Position numbers and translations under genes: made by a program
Notes under the pieces: model-generated
Told to the model about the DNA's origin: nothing
Database searches by the model: none
Seen by the model: the letters and a program-made list of their open reading frames with translations, nothing else
Assembly: GCA_049718665.1 (NCBI GenBank)
Contig: JBNARO010000030.1
Span: 1-23,564, forward strand
Direction: 5' to 3'
DNA length: 23,564 bases
Source of the DNA: NZ13-RE01 sp049718665
GTDB taxonomy: Bacteria; Dictyoglomota; Dictyoglomia; Dictyoglomales; Dictyoglomaceae
Shown: positions 15,400 through 23,265 of the stretch, one piece after another
Layout of the letters: every line of letters starts with the position of its first letter
Position numbering within the stretch: position 1 is the first letter of the stretch

Positions 15400-17268
15400 T
15401 CACAATGCTTCCCTTACAGTTTTTAAAAGCTCTTTAACAGTAAAGGGCTTTCTTAGAAGAGATCTATATCCAGAAAAACCTTTTGCTTCTTCTAAAAGTC
15501 CGCTCATGAGAACTACTTTTACCTCTGGATTTATTTCAAGAAGTTTTCTTAAAGTTTCCTCTCCATTTAATATAGGCATCACACAGTCTAAAAGAATTAA
15601 GGAGATATTTGGATTTTCTTTGTACAACCTTAGAGCGGTTTCTCCATCTTCTGCCTGTATAACCTTATAACCATTTACCTCTAAAATATTTTTAATCATC
15701 TCTCTTATATATTTCTCATCATCCACAACAAGTATGATCTCTTCTTGCCCTTTTATTATTTCCTCTTCTACTATTAGTTCTTCTTCTTTTACTTCTACCG
15801 CGGGAAAATAAATCTTAAAATTGGTTCCTTCCCCTTCTTTACTATACACATTTATAAATCCATCATGTGCCTTTACTATGGAATAAACTACAGATAAACC
15901 AAGTCCTGTTCCCTTTTCTTTTGTGGTAAAGAATGGATCAAAGATTTTATCAATAATTTCTTGAGGAATACCTACCCCTGTGTCAGATACTGTAATTACT
16001 ACATAAGGACCTATCCTTGCTCCTATATTCCACCTTGCATAATCCTCATCAATAATAATATTTTCTGCTGATATTTTTAATGTTCCTCCAGAAGGCATGG
16101 CATCCTTCGCATTTACACAGAGATTCATAAGAACCTGATAAATCTCAGTGGAATTTCCAAGTATAGTCCAAAGATCTTTTTGAATATCCACTTCTATCTT
16201 AATATCCTTAGGAAAAGTCTCTTTTAATAATCCTTCAACTTCTTTTATAACATGTTTTACCTGAATCAATGTTTTTTCTCCCTCTCCTCCTCGAGCAAAA
16301 GACAAAATCTGCTTTACTAAATTTATTCCCCTTTGAGCAGACTTTTCCATCATAGCTAAGGTGTCTAATATTTCCTTGTCTTTAATTTTTGTCTTCAATA
16401 TTCCACATCCCATAATAATAGGAGAGAGGATATTATTTAAGTCATGGGAGATTCCACTTGCAAGATTTCCAATACTTTCCAATCTTTGAGCTCTATAAAC
16501 TTGGGATTGAAGAGCCTTTATTCCAGTAATATCTGTGTCTCTTATAAATATTCTATAGGATCTTCCTTCCTTATCCTTTACAAGAGATTTGGAACTTTCC
16601 ACTATTATTTCTTTACCATCTCTTCTTACCTTTCTTACTTCTCCTCTCCACTCTCCTTTTTCTAAAAGCTCCTTCTTCACCTCCTCATACTTACTTCTAT
16701 CTTTATATACAAAATCTGTTATTTTTCTCCCTAACACCTCATCTTTTTCCCATCCATAAATTTTTTCTGCTCCCTTATTCCAAAATAAGATAGTATCGTC
16801 TATATCGCAAACCATAATAGCATCAACTGATAGATTAAGAAGCTCTAAGAGCTCTCTTGACTTTTCAAACTCCATTTTTCTCTGAAAATAAAACCCTAAC
16901 TCTTTGGAAATTGCAGAAAGAATTTTAATTTTTCTCTCATCTTCTTCCTCCATTTGAGAGGTGAAGAAAGTAAGAGTTCCTATAAATTCTTCTTCTGAAA
17001 CCATAGGAATCCCTACCGCAGAATTTAGATGAAATCTTTGGGATAGCTCTTTACGAAGAAAAACTTCTGCTCTTGAAATATCCTTTACCCAAAAAGGCTT
17101 TAAGGTTGACCAGCAGATTCCAGGTATTCCTTCATTAAAACCAAATTTATAACTTTTACTTTCCCTATAAAACTCTTTCAAATCTTCCCTTTCGTAATGG
17201 GCTGTATGAAGTCTTAAGTTTTTTTCCTTTCTATCTAAAAGCCATACTTCACCATAATCCCATTTCAT
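15400..17268 (-). CDS. Hybrid histidine kinase, main C-terminal part (GAF-PAS-HisKA-HATPase-REC)
   Basis: This 622-codon piece is the bulk of a hybrid kinase; the ATG at 17268 is only an internal Met. Its frame is open upstream past 17430, encoding EIICFGKDITEEE, the end of a PAS domain whose start lies in the next frame. Order: GAF-like domain (about 1-130), PAS (about 145-255, SVDAIMVCDIDDTILFWNKG), HisKA with GISHDLNNILSPI, HATPase with NLCVNAKDAMPSGG, VSDTGVGIP and GTGLGLSVVYSIV, then a receiver (VVDDEKYIREM; phospho-acceptor Asp in LLDCVMP). Kinase and receiver motifs look intact. With the N-terminal piece it would be an inner-membrane sensor of about 830 residues. It is divergent from the HD-GYP regulator, a plausible partner. 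Confidence 0.85.
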   Translation of the reverse strand: MKWDYGEVWLLDRKEKNLRLHTAHYEREDLKEFYRESKSYKFGFNEGIPGICWSTLKPFWVKDISRAEVFLRKELSQRFHLNSAVGIPMVSEEEFIGTLTFFTSQMEEEDERKIKILSAISKELGFYFQRKMEFEKSRELLELLNLSVDAIMVCDIDDTILFWNKGAEKIYGWEKDEVLGRKITDFVYKDRSKYEEVKKELLEKGEWRGEVRKVRRDGKEIIVESSKSLVKDKEGRSYRIFIRDTDITGIKALQSQVYRAQRLESIGNLASGISHDLNNILSPIIMGCGILKTKIKDKEILDTLAMMEKSAQRGINLVKQILSFARGGEGEKTLIQVKHVIKEVEGLLKETFPKDIKIEVDIQKDLWTILGNSTEIYQVLMNLCVNAKDAMPSGGTLKISAENIIIDEDYARWNIGARIGPYVVITVSDTGVGIPQEIIDKIFDPFFTTKEKGTGLGLSVVYSIVKAHDGFINVYSKEGEGTNFKIYFPAVEVKEEELIVEEEIIKGQEEIILVVDDEKYIREMIKNILEVNGYKVIQAEDGETALRLYKENPNISLILLDCVMPILNGEETLRKLLEINPEVKVVLMSGLLEEAKGFSGYRSLLRKPFTVKELLKTVREAL

Positions 17269-17413
17269 GTCCTTACAAATTTTTAAAAGAGTTATTTTAA
17301 GAGCGGATTCAAAGTCTGAAACATTTGTAATATCTGTAATTAAATTCAGTAGAAGGTTTCTTTCTCTCTCTAAAAGTTCTTCTTCAGTTATATCCTTTCC
17401 AAAACATATGATT

Positions 17414-17896
17414 TCACCCCTCCCCTCCCCATTCTTCCTTAAAAATATTATAATTACTATGCCAAAGGATTATTTTTTCTTCGCCATTTTTCGTAATTAA
17501 AGGAGCTTTAAACCATTCATAAAAAGTAAGCTCTTCTTTCGTTTTTTCTGGAACAAAATTGCCAAACCAATCTTTCCCAACAACTTCTTCTCTTCTATAC
17601 CCTAAAATCTCACATCCATTATCATTTATATACGAGACTTTACCCTCCTTATTGAGAATCACTACTATATCATTGGCAAAGTTTATATAAGTTTTTAGTT
17701 TTTCCTCTGTTTCAAAACGAGCTTTCAATTCCTTTGAAAGAAGAAAATAAAAGATAAGAGCAGAGGAAATCACAAAGAGAAATCCCTTAAAAGTTTGATA
17801 GAGAGTAAGTATCTTAATATCCTTCACTAAGGATTCTAATATTCTATCAGAAAAGAAAATCCAGCAAAATCCTAAAACTAAATATATAAAAACAAT
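17414..17896 (-). CDS. Hybrid histidine kinase, N-terminal membrane/PAS part (frameshifted)
   Basis: This is the N-terminal half of the same kinase, ending at a TGA (17416-17414) created by one extra G in a GGGGA repeat (17417-17430). It encodes two membrane helices around SDRILESLVKDIKILTLYQT, a recurrent sensor-kinase N-terminus, then a PAS domain (INFANDIVVILNKEGKVSYI; GCEILGYRREEVVGKDWF; KIILWHSNYN). A GTG at 17827 would omit the first helix. The frame is open back to a TAA at 17902-17900, making TTG at 17896 the earliest start. Beyond that TAA the same frame continues to a GTG at 17932 (MERLRKLSLL-like), suggesting the original start was there and has been lost. No good ribosome site precedes 17896 or 17827. 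Confidence 0.65.
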   Translation of the reverse strand: MVFIYLVLGFCWIFFSDRILESLVKDIKILTLYQTFKGFLFVISSALIFYFLLSKELKARFETEEKLKTYINFANDIVVILNKEGKVSYINDNGCEILGYRREEVVGKDWFGNFVPEKTKEELTFYEWFKAPLITKNGEEKIILWHSNYNIFKEEWGGEG

Positions 17897-17942
17897 TTTT
17901 ATAGTAAACTTAACTTTCTTAATCTTTCCACCTACTATCTTT

Positions 17943-17971
17943 TAACAAGCTTTTTTAGGTGATATTATATA
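17943..17971. promoter_or_regulatory. AT-rich divergent promoter region between kinase and HD-GYP genes
   Basis: A short palindrome, TTATATAA (17966-17973), lies in the divergent gap. On the minus strand it gives a perfect TATAAT (17970-17965), about 33 bases before the old GTG at 17932. On the plus strand TTAACA (17943-17948) plus 17 bases leads to TTATAT (17966-17971), about 41 bases before the ATG at 18013. The -35 for the minus direction is poor. The call is tentative. Confidence 0.28.
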
Positions 17972-18012
17972 AAAAATTGTATGAAAATTAAAGACAAAAT
18001 TAGAGGGATAAA

Positions 18013-19059
18013 ATGGAAAAAGTCCTTATTGTTGATGATGAGCCCTTTATAAGAAAAATGATGGAAGATATGTTAAGAACCTTAGGATATGAGCCTGTCT
18101 CCGCAGAAAATGGGAAAAAAGCATTAGAGATTTTAGAGAAGGAAAATATTGGAATAGTCTTTATGGATATAGAGATGCCTGTTATGGATGGGATAACAGC
18201 AGTAAAGAAAATAAGAGAGAAAAATATTGATAGTATAGTGATCATGCTTACAGCATATAGAGATGAAGAAACCATGAAAAGATCAGCAGAAGTTGGAGCT
18301 GATGATTTTCTTACAAAACCTGTCAATCTCGCAGAGCTTTCTGCAAGATTAAATCTTGCTAAAAAGGCAAGATTTTTCTATTCTTCAAGAAGAGCTCTTC
18401 TCTCCTATTATGAGACTTCCCTTTCCCTGAGTAAAGAGACCATAGCAAAATTAATGGAAGAAAATACATCCCTTTCCTTTGAGCTTTTAGAAAAAATAAA
18501 TCTTTTATCAGAATTTAGAGATGACGAGACTCATGAGCACACTGTAAGGGTAGGAAATCTCTCAGAATTAATTGCGGTATCCTTAGGTAAAAGTGGAGAA
18601 TATGCATATACTATAAAGCTTGCTGCTCCTCTTCATGATATAGGGAAGGTTGGGATTCCTGATAGAATACTTTTAAAGCCTGGTAGATTAACTCCTGAAG
18701 AATTTGAAATGATGAAAAAACATACTATTATAGGAGAAAGAATATTAAGGAATTCTCATTCTCCTATTCTTAAAATGGCAAGTGTTATTGCTCTAACTCA
18801 TCATGAAAGATGGGATGGAAAAGGATATCCTCAAGGTTTAAAAGGAGAGGAGATTCCATTAGAAGGAAGAATCGTGGGTGTTGTAGATGCTATAGATGCT
18901 ATGTTATCGAAAAGACCATATAAAGATCCCATGCCCCCAGAAGAAGTAAAAAAGGAACTTTTAAGATGTAAAGGTACCCAATTTGATCCAAATTTAGTAG
19001 ATGTAGCACTAAACATATGGGGAAAAATTATTGAAATAGAGAAATCTGCCTTTATCTAA
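18013..19059 (+). CDS. Response regulator with HD-GYP c-di-GMP phosphodiesterase output
   Basis: A 348-residue RpfG-like protein. The receiver domain (1-120) has Asp8/Asp9, phospho-acceptor Asp52 in VFMDIEMPVMDG, Thr80 and Lys102. After a short helical linker (about 120-165) comes an HD-GYP domain with DETHEHTVRV (171-180), the HD pair in LHDIGKVGIPD (His208, Asp209), KKHTIIGE (His237), LTHHERWDGKGYPQGLKGEE (261-280, containing GYP) and VVDAIDAM. All metal-ligand and signature residues seem present, so active hydrolysis of c-di-GMP is expected. AGAGGG lies 5 bases before the ATG. It is divergent from the hybrid kinase and convergent with a HATPase-less sensor, sharing 8 bases with its 3' end. 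Confidence 0.93.
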   Translation: MEKVLIVDDEPFIRKMMEDMLRTLGYEPVSAENGKKALEILEKENIGIVFMDIEMPVMDGITAVKKIREKNIDSIVIMLTAYRDEETMKRSAEVGADDFLTKPVNLAELSARLNLAKKARFFYSSRRALLSYYETSLSLSKETIAKLMEENTSLSFELLEKINLLSEFRDDETHEHTVRVGNLSELIAVSLGKSGEYAYTIKLAAPLHDIGKVGIPDRILLKPGRLTPEEFEMMKKHTIIGERILRNSHSPILKMASVIALTHHERWDGKGYPQGLKGEEIPLEGRIVGVVDAIDAMLSKRPYKDPMPPEEVKKELLRCKGTQFDPNLVDVALNIWGKIIEIEKSAFI

Positions 19060-20359
19060 ATAGCTCTGAGATTTTATCTACTATCTCATTAATTCTTTGT
19101 GTAGATAATTCTATTTCATTAATAACTTCTTTTCCTCTTTCAGAGAGTTTACCGTAGGTATTTTGTTTTAAAAGTTCCAAATATCCAAAGATTACATACA
19201 AAGGATTTCTGAACTCATGGGAGATGTTTTTAATAAATTTTTCTCTATATTCCATGGTTTCAAAAGTACTATATAAAGAGAAGATAGAAAGAATAACAAT
19301 CTTATAAAGATTAAGAGAGAATTCATTAGTCTTTTCCAAAAAAACAGTTCCTAAATCTTCTAATTCTATTCTCTCAAAATTCTCATTATAATCTTCTATC
19401 TTTTCAGGAAGAGAAAAAGAATTTTTAAAAAACAGAGAATCTTTAATAAATACTGCTAAAGGGATAGTTTTATTCTCATCCCTAAAGAACTTCTTTATTT
19501 CTTCCAAAATCTCTTGGGAACTTTTTAAGGTAAGAAGATAGGATATAAATTCAATAGACTCTTTTAGAGAATCTAATATTTTACTAAGAGACTCTTTTCC
19601 ATTAGCACTATATTCTTCAGTAAGTTTTTTAAATTCCAAAAGAGGTTTGTATACAAATTCCATTGCTATATAATAAAATATGCTAAATAAGCCTACTAAC
19701 TTAAACATATGACCTAACATAAGATTCCATTGAAAAACATGAGCATATCTCATAAAAGACAATTCACTTAACACTAAGGACAAACTTCCCACAAGAAGAG
19801 GAAATTCTTTTCTTAATCTTAAAGCAAAAGTTAAAAAGGCTAAAGAATATAAAACTTCAAGCCCGCTTTTAAGAGGAGTTGTTCCCAAGAATGGATTATA
19901 AAAAAGATAAGCAGGAAGATAAGAAGGAATTAAAACAAATATAAAAGCAGAAAGAGGGACAAAAAATAACAAGAAAAATCTTTTTTCTTTTAATTCTTTA
20001 TAAATATAGAAGGAAGAGATAAACATGCCAAGAGATTGATAGAAACGAGCAAGCATCCAATAGAAGACGGAGAGAGAAGTATTACTTATTCCAGGAAATC
20101 CCTCATAATATATAGCATGGGGAACATCTAAAATAGCACTTGCAAGGTAAAAAGTACCTAAATAGTATAAAAAATAAGTCCTTTTCCATTGAGGAATAGT
20201 TATAAGCATGAGAAAGGTAAAGAAAAATAAAAAAACAGAAGAAAGCTCAAAAAATAAATGAGTAATGTAATTATATCCTCCTCTCCAGAATATAACTCCA
20301 CATAAAATAAAAATCACTAAGAGATGTGTAAAAAATTTTCTTTTATTAAAATTATCCAT
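19052..20359 (-). CDS. MASE3 membrane sensor ending after HisKA (no ATPase domain)
   Basis: A 435-residue membrane protein. Residues 1-240 form about seven hydrophobic helices with MASE3 hallmarks: His34/Glu38 in HLFFELSS, YLGTFYLASAILDVPHAIYYEG (67-88, Asp78, His81), and a WMLARFYQSLGM segment. A charged linker and a poorly conserved soluble region (about 280-370) follow, then a HisKA H-box, KNISHEFRNPLYVIFGYLELL (378-397 core), with His381. The protein stops about 38 residues later, so the HATPase catalytic domain is absent. Its stop lies inside the last codons of the convergent HD-GYP gene, so no coding space remains. The ATG overlaps the GH4 gene end by 8 bases; the ribosome site is weak. 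It could be a phospho-acceptor served by another kinase, or a truncated relic. Confidence 0.85.
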   Translation of the reverse strand: MDNFNKRKFFTHLLVIFILCGVIFWRGGYNYITHLFFELSSVFLFFFTFLMLITIPQWKRTYFLYYLGTFYLASAILDVPHAIYYEGFPGISNTSLSVFYWMLARFYQSLGMFISSFYIYKELKEKRFFLLFFVPLSAFIFVLIPSYLPAYLFYNPFLGTTPLKSGLEVLYSLAFLTFALRLRKEFPLLVGSLSLVLSELSFMRYAHVFQWNLMLGHMFKLVGLFSIFYYIAMEFVYKPLLEFKKLTEEYSANGKESLSKILDSLKESIEFISYLLTLKSSQEILEEIKKFFRDENKTIPLAVFIKDSLFFKNSFSLPEKIEDYNENFERIELEDLGTVFLEKTNEFSLNLYKIVILSIFSLYSTFETMEYREKFIKNISHEFRNPLYVIFGYLELLKQNTYGKLSERGKEVINEIELSTQRINEIVDKISELFR

Positions 20360-21743
20360 GATAATGCTTCTTCATTTCCTTATTAAAAGGAAGATCCATG
20401 ATTTCATCTAACACATCTTTCACTTGTTTATAGGATTTTGTCCTTGGATCTCTTATCAGGACCTCTTCTAAAACGCTTCTATCGCCATTTATAAAAGCTT
20501 CTAAAGCCATTTCCATTCTCATAATCCTTGGAGTAAGATACATTTTTACTATCCTCTTATTCAAAGGTGGATTTATCTCTTCAGGAAAGATCCCAGAACT
20601 ATCCACCCAAACAGGAACTTCTACTACTATATCATCAGGAATTCCTTTTATAATTCCATTATTAGGAATATTTAAAAACAGTCTTGTCTTCTCATTATTT
20701 ACTAATGCATTTATAAAAGGAATATGCTGTTCACCACTTAAAGAATCTTTTGTAAATTCAGAAGGAAAAACTTCAGTAAGCTTTATTGAAGGATCCTTTG
20801 AAAGCTCTATAAGCTTTTCTCTAATAGATCTTAACATCTGATAAAATTTCGGACGCTCTATCTCATTATCAATTCCTCCAAACCTTCCAAACCACTTTTT
20901 CTTTGTTTCAAGATTATAATGATATTTCCAAGAGCCATTTCTTACTGTATCTCCAATAGGGAGCAGTCCATAAAATTTATACATATCTATACTTGCAGGA
21001 CTCATTTGAAGATCCCAAGGATCTTTTGGTTCCCAATCTTTAGAATTTCTCTCTATCCATTCTTCAAGAAGATCATACCCATTTCTTCCTTTATAGATAA
21101 ATCTATTTAGAAAGATACCATGGTTTACTCCCGCTACTTGAAAATCTACATCTTCAGAAGAAATTCCTAATGCTTTAAACACATCATATACCCCATAAAA
21201 TCCATGACAAAAACCAATAATTTTAACCTTTGTTAATCTTCTTATCATTTGGGTTATCTCAAACACAGGATTTGCAGTTTGCATAAACCAAGCATTGGGA
21301 GCAAATTCTTCCACCGTCTTTGCAATCTCAAGAGTCATTTTCAGATGATTATAATTGGAAAAAGTATAATAATCTGAGACCATATTAAATTCCTGACTAT
21401 CAATGCCCCTATAATATCCATGTTTTTCTCCTATCTCTCGAGTAATCTCATACTGAACATACCCATCCTCATGCCCCTCTGTCACATGAAGAGCGGTATT
21501 TATTACAAAATCTGCATCCTTTACTGCTGAGATTAACTCAGAAGTCGCAGAGATATTTAGATTAGAAGAAAGCTCTTTAATGTATCTTTTTGAAAGTTCA
21601 TATACTGCGGAAAGCCGTCTTTTATCAATGTCCATTAAAGATATATAACTTCCTTGCAAACCTTTAGTTTTAGCAATATCTCCTATAAGCTTTAAGGTAT
21701 ACCTTACACTTCCTGCTCCAATAAAAGCAATTTTTACAGGCAT
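20352..21743 (-). CDS. GH4 NAD-dependent glycosidase, probable alpha-glucuronidase
   Basis: A family-4 glycoside hydrolase, which uses NAD and a divalent metal in an oxidation/elimination mechanism. I choose ATG 21743 (463 residues) because AAGGAGAG lies about 9 bases upstream; a longer frame from 21836 adds 31 residues unlike the family and has no ribosome site. Visible: dinucleotide-binding KIAFIGAGSVRYTL (4-17), GYYRGIDSQEFNMVSDYY (109-126), MQTANPVFEITQ (154-165), the metal ligands Cys179 in GFCHG and His208 in GVNHG, and IGDTVRNGSWKYHYNLETKK. The last segments match what I remember of the Thermotoga GH4 alpha-glucuronidase group (TM0752) better than MelA or AglA. Substrates would be plant or glycan glucuronides. 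It overlaps the MASE3 sensor gene by 8 bases. Confidence 0.87.
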   Translation of the reverse strand: MPVKIAFIGAGSVRYTLKLIGDIAKTKGLQGSYISLMDIDKRRLSAVYELSKRYIKELSSNLNISATSELISAVKDADFVINTALHVTEGHEDGYVQYEITREIGEKHGYYRGIDSQEFNMVSDYYTFSNYNHLKMTLEIAKTVEEFAPNAWFMQTANPVFEITQMIRRLTKVKIIGFCHGFYGVYDVFKALGISSEDVDFQVAGVNHGIFLNRFIYKGRNGYDLLEEWIERNSKDWEPKDPWDLQMSPASIDMYKFYGLLPIGDTVRNGSWKYHYNLETKKKWFGRFGGIDNEIERPKFYQMLRSIREKLIELSKDPSIKLTEVFPSEFTKDSLSGEQHIPFINALVNNEKTRLFLNIPNNGIIKGIPDDIVVEVPVWVDSSGIFPEEINPPLNKRIVKMYLTPRIMRMEMALEAFINGDRSVLEEVLIRDPRTKSYKQVKDVLDEIMDLPFNKEMKKHYHG

Positions 21744-21819
21744 AAACTTACTCTCCTTAAGACTTAACTTATGGTATATTTTATCAAAAATAGTTATTTT
21801 AGGAAACAGAAGAAAAATA

Positions 21820-21848
21820 TTGGATATTTTGAGCAAAAGTGATAATAT
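21820..21848 (+). promoter_or_regulatory. Candidate promoter for lpd
   Basis: TTGGAT (21820-21825) is followed after 17 bases by TAATAT (21843-21848). Initiation near 21855 would give a leader of about 14 bases containing only the GAGGTGAT ribosome site (21856-21863). The element lies in the 125-base divergent gap shared with the GH4 gene. For the opposite direction I see AT-rich DNA but no clear -35/-10 pair. Confidence 0.45.
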
Positions 21849-21868
21849 TAAAAAAGAGGTGATCTTAT

Positions 21869-23263
21869 ATGGAAGAATTTGATGTTATATTTTTAGGCGG
21901 TGGACCTGCAGGATATGTAGGTGCTATAAGATCTGCGGATTTAGGGAAGAAAGTATGTCTGATAGAATATAGAGAACTTGGAGGAACATGTCTCAATAGA
22001 GGTTGTATTCCTACAAAAGCACTTTTAAAGAGTGCAGAAATTTATCTTGAGGCAAAAGAGTCAAAAATTTTTGGAATTAATATTGAGAATATAAGCTTTG
22101 ATTTCGAAGAAATTCATAAATGGAAAGAAAATGTAGTTAAAAAATTGGTGAACGGAATAGAATTTCTTCTTAAGGCAAGAAGGGTTGTAGTTAAGAGAGG
22201 TTTTGGGAAAATTCTCGATAATGAGACTATTGAAGTTTCTACCCCTCAAGGCAAAGAAATAGTTAAAGGGGAAAATATTATTATTGCTACAGGCTCAGAG
22301 CCTGCAATGATTCCATCTTTTAAGATTGATCATGAGAATGTTCTTACCTCAGATGACGCTCTAAATCTTAAAGTTCTTCCAAAAGATATTCTCATCGTAG
22401 GAGCGTCCGCTATTGGAATTGAATTTGCTACATTCTTTTCTGCTTTAGGAGTCAAAGTTACAGTAGTAGAGATGATGCCCCAGATTATACCAAATTTAAG
22501 AGATAAAAAAGTAGTATCTTTAATCCAAAGAGTTTTGAATAAAAGAGGAATTGAATTTATTACAGGAACAAAGGTTGAAGAGATAGAGGTTAAAAATGGT
22601 AAAGTTTATTCTACTTTAGAAGACGGAAAAACAATAGAAGCGGAAAAAGTATTAGTTTCCATAGGAAGAAAATTAAATTCGGATAATATTGGGCTTGAAA
22701 ATATAGGGATAAAAAAAGAAAAAGAGAGAATTGTAGTAGATGAATATTTAAGAACAAATGTAAAAAATATTTATGCTATTGGAGATGTGATTGGTGGACT
22801 TCTTCTTGCTCATAAGGCAATGAAAGAGGGAGAAGTAGTAGCAGAAATTATTGCAGGATATGACAGGAAAATGGACTACAGAGTAGTTCCATGGGCAATT
22901 TTTTCTATACCTGAAATAGCATCGGTAGGCTTAACAGAAGAAGAAGCAAAAGAACAAGAGATAGAAGTGGTAATAGGAGAATTTCCCTTCACTGCCAATG
23001 GAAAGGCGGTATCCATAAATGCTACTGATGGAGTAGTAAAGGTTGTGGCAAGAAAAGATAATAAAGAAATTATTGGAGCCCAGATTTTTGGACCAGATGC
23101 ATCAATTTTAATTTCAGAGTTTGCCTTAGCTATTCAAAAAAAACTTACATTAGATGATATTGCAAATACAATTCATACCCATCCTACTCTTCCAGAAGCT
23201 GTAATGGAATCCGCAAAATCTGCCTTAGGAGAAGCAATTCATATTTTTACAAGAAAAACATAG
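21869..23263 (+). CDS. lpdA: Dihydrolipoyl dehydrogenase (E3)
   Basis: A 464-residue FAD disulfide oxidoreductase that reoxidises dihydrolipoyl groups of 2-oxoacid dehydrogenase or glycine-cleavage complexes using NAD. Visible: FAD-binding DVIFLGGGPAGYVGAIRSA (5-23), redox disulfide in GGTCLNRGCIPTKALLKSA (38-56, Cys41 and Cys46), IIATGSEPA, the NAD-binding ILIVGASAIGIEFATFFSALG, the second FAD motif NIYAIGDVIGGLLLAHKA, and the dimer-interface catalytic pair in HTHPTLPEA (His438, Glu443). Length and residues are standard. GAGGTGAT lies 5 bases before the ATG. No E1, E2 or lipoate gene is adjacent on the visible side, so which complex it serves is not shown. A radical-SAM gene starts 2 bases after its stop. 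Confidence 0.94.
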   Translation: MEEFDVIFLGGGPAGYVGAIRSADLGKKVCLIEYRELGGTCLNRGCIPTKALLKSAEIYLEAKESKIFGINIENISFDFEEIHKWKENVVKKLVNGIEFLLKARRVVVKRGFGKILDNETIEVSTPQGKEIVKGENIIIATGSEPAMIPSFKIDHENVLTSDDALNLKVLPKDILIVGASAIGIEFATFFSALGVKVTVVEMMPQIIPNLRDKKVVSLIQRVLNKRGIEFITGTKVEEIEVKNGKVYSTLEDGKTIEAEKVLVSIGRKLNSDNIGLENIGIKKEKERIVVDEYLRTNVKNIYAIGDVIGGLLLAHKAMKEGEVVAEIIAGYDRKMDYRVVPWAIFSIPEIASVGLTEEEAKEQEIEVVIGEFPFTANGKAVSINATDGVVKVVARKDNKEIIGAQIFGPDASILISEFALAIQKKLTLDDIANTIHTHPTLPEAVMESAKSALGEAIHIFTRKT

Positions 23264-23265
23264 TT

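Noticed and set aside
17414..17416. TGA in the hybrid kinase as a selenocysteine or read-through codon
   Set aside because: Reading through in the same frame does not continue the PAS domain; the continuation is in another frame, so this is a frameshift and not recoding at the stop.
21744..21836. Upstream extension of the GH4 gene to ATG 21836
   Set aside because: The 31 extra residues do not resemble the family N-terminus, there is no ribosome site at 21836, and AAGGAGAG sits correctly before ATG 21743.
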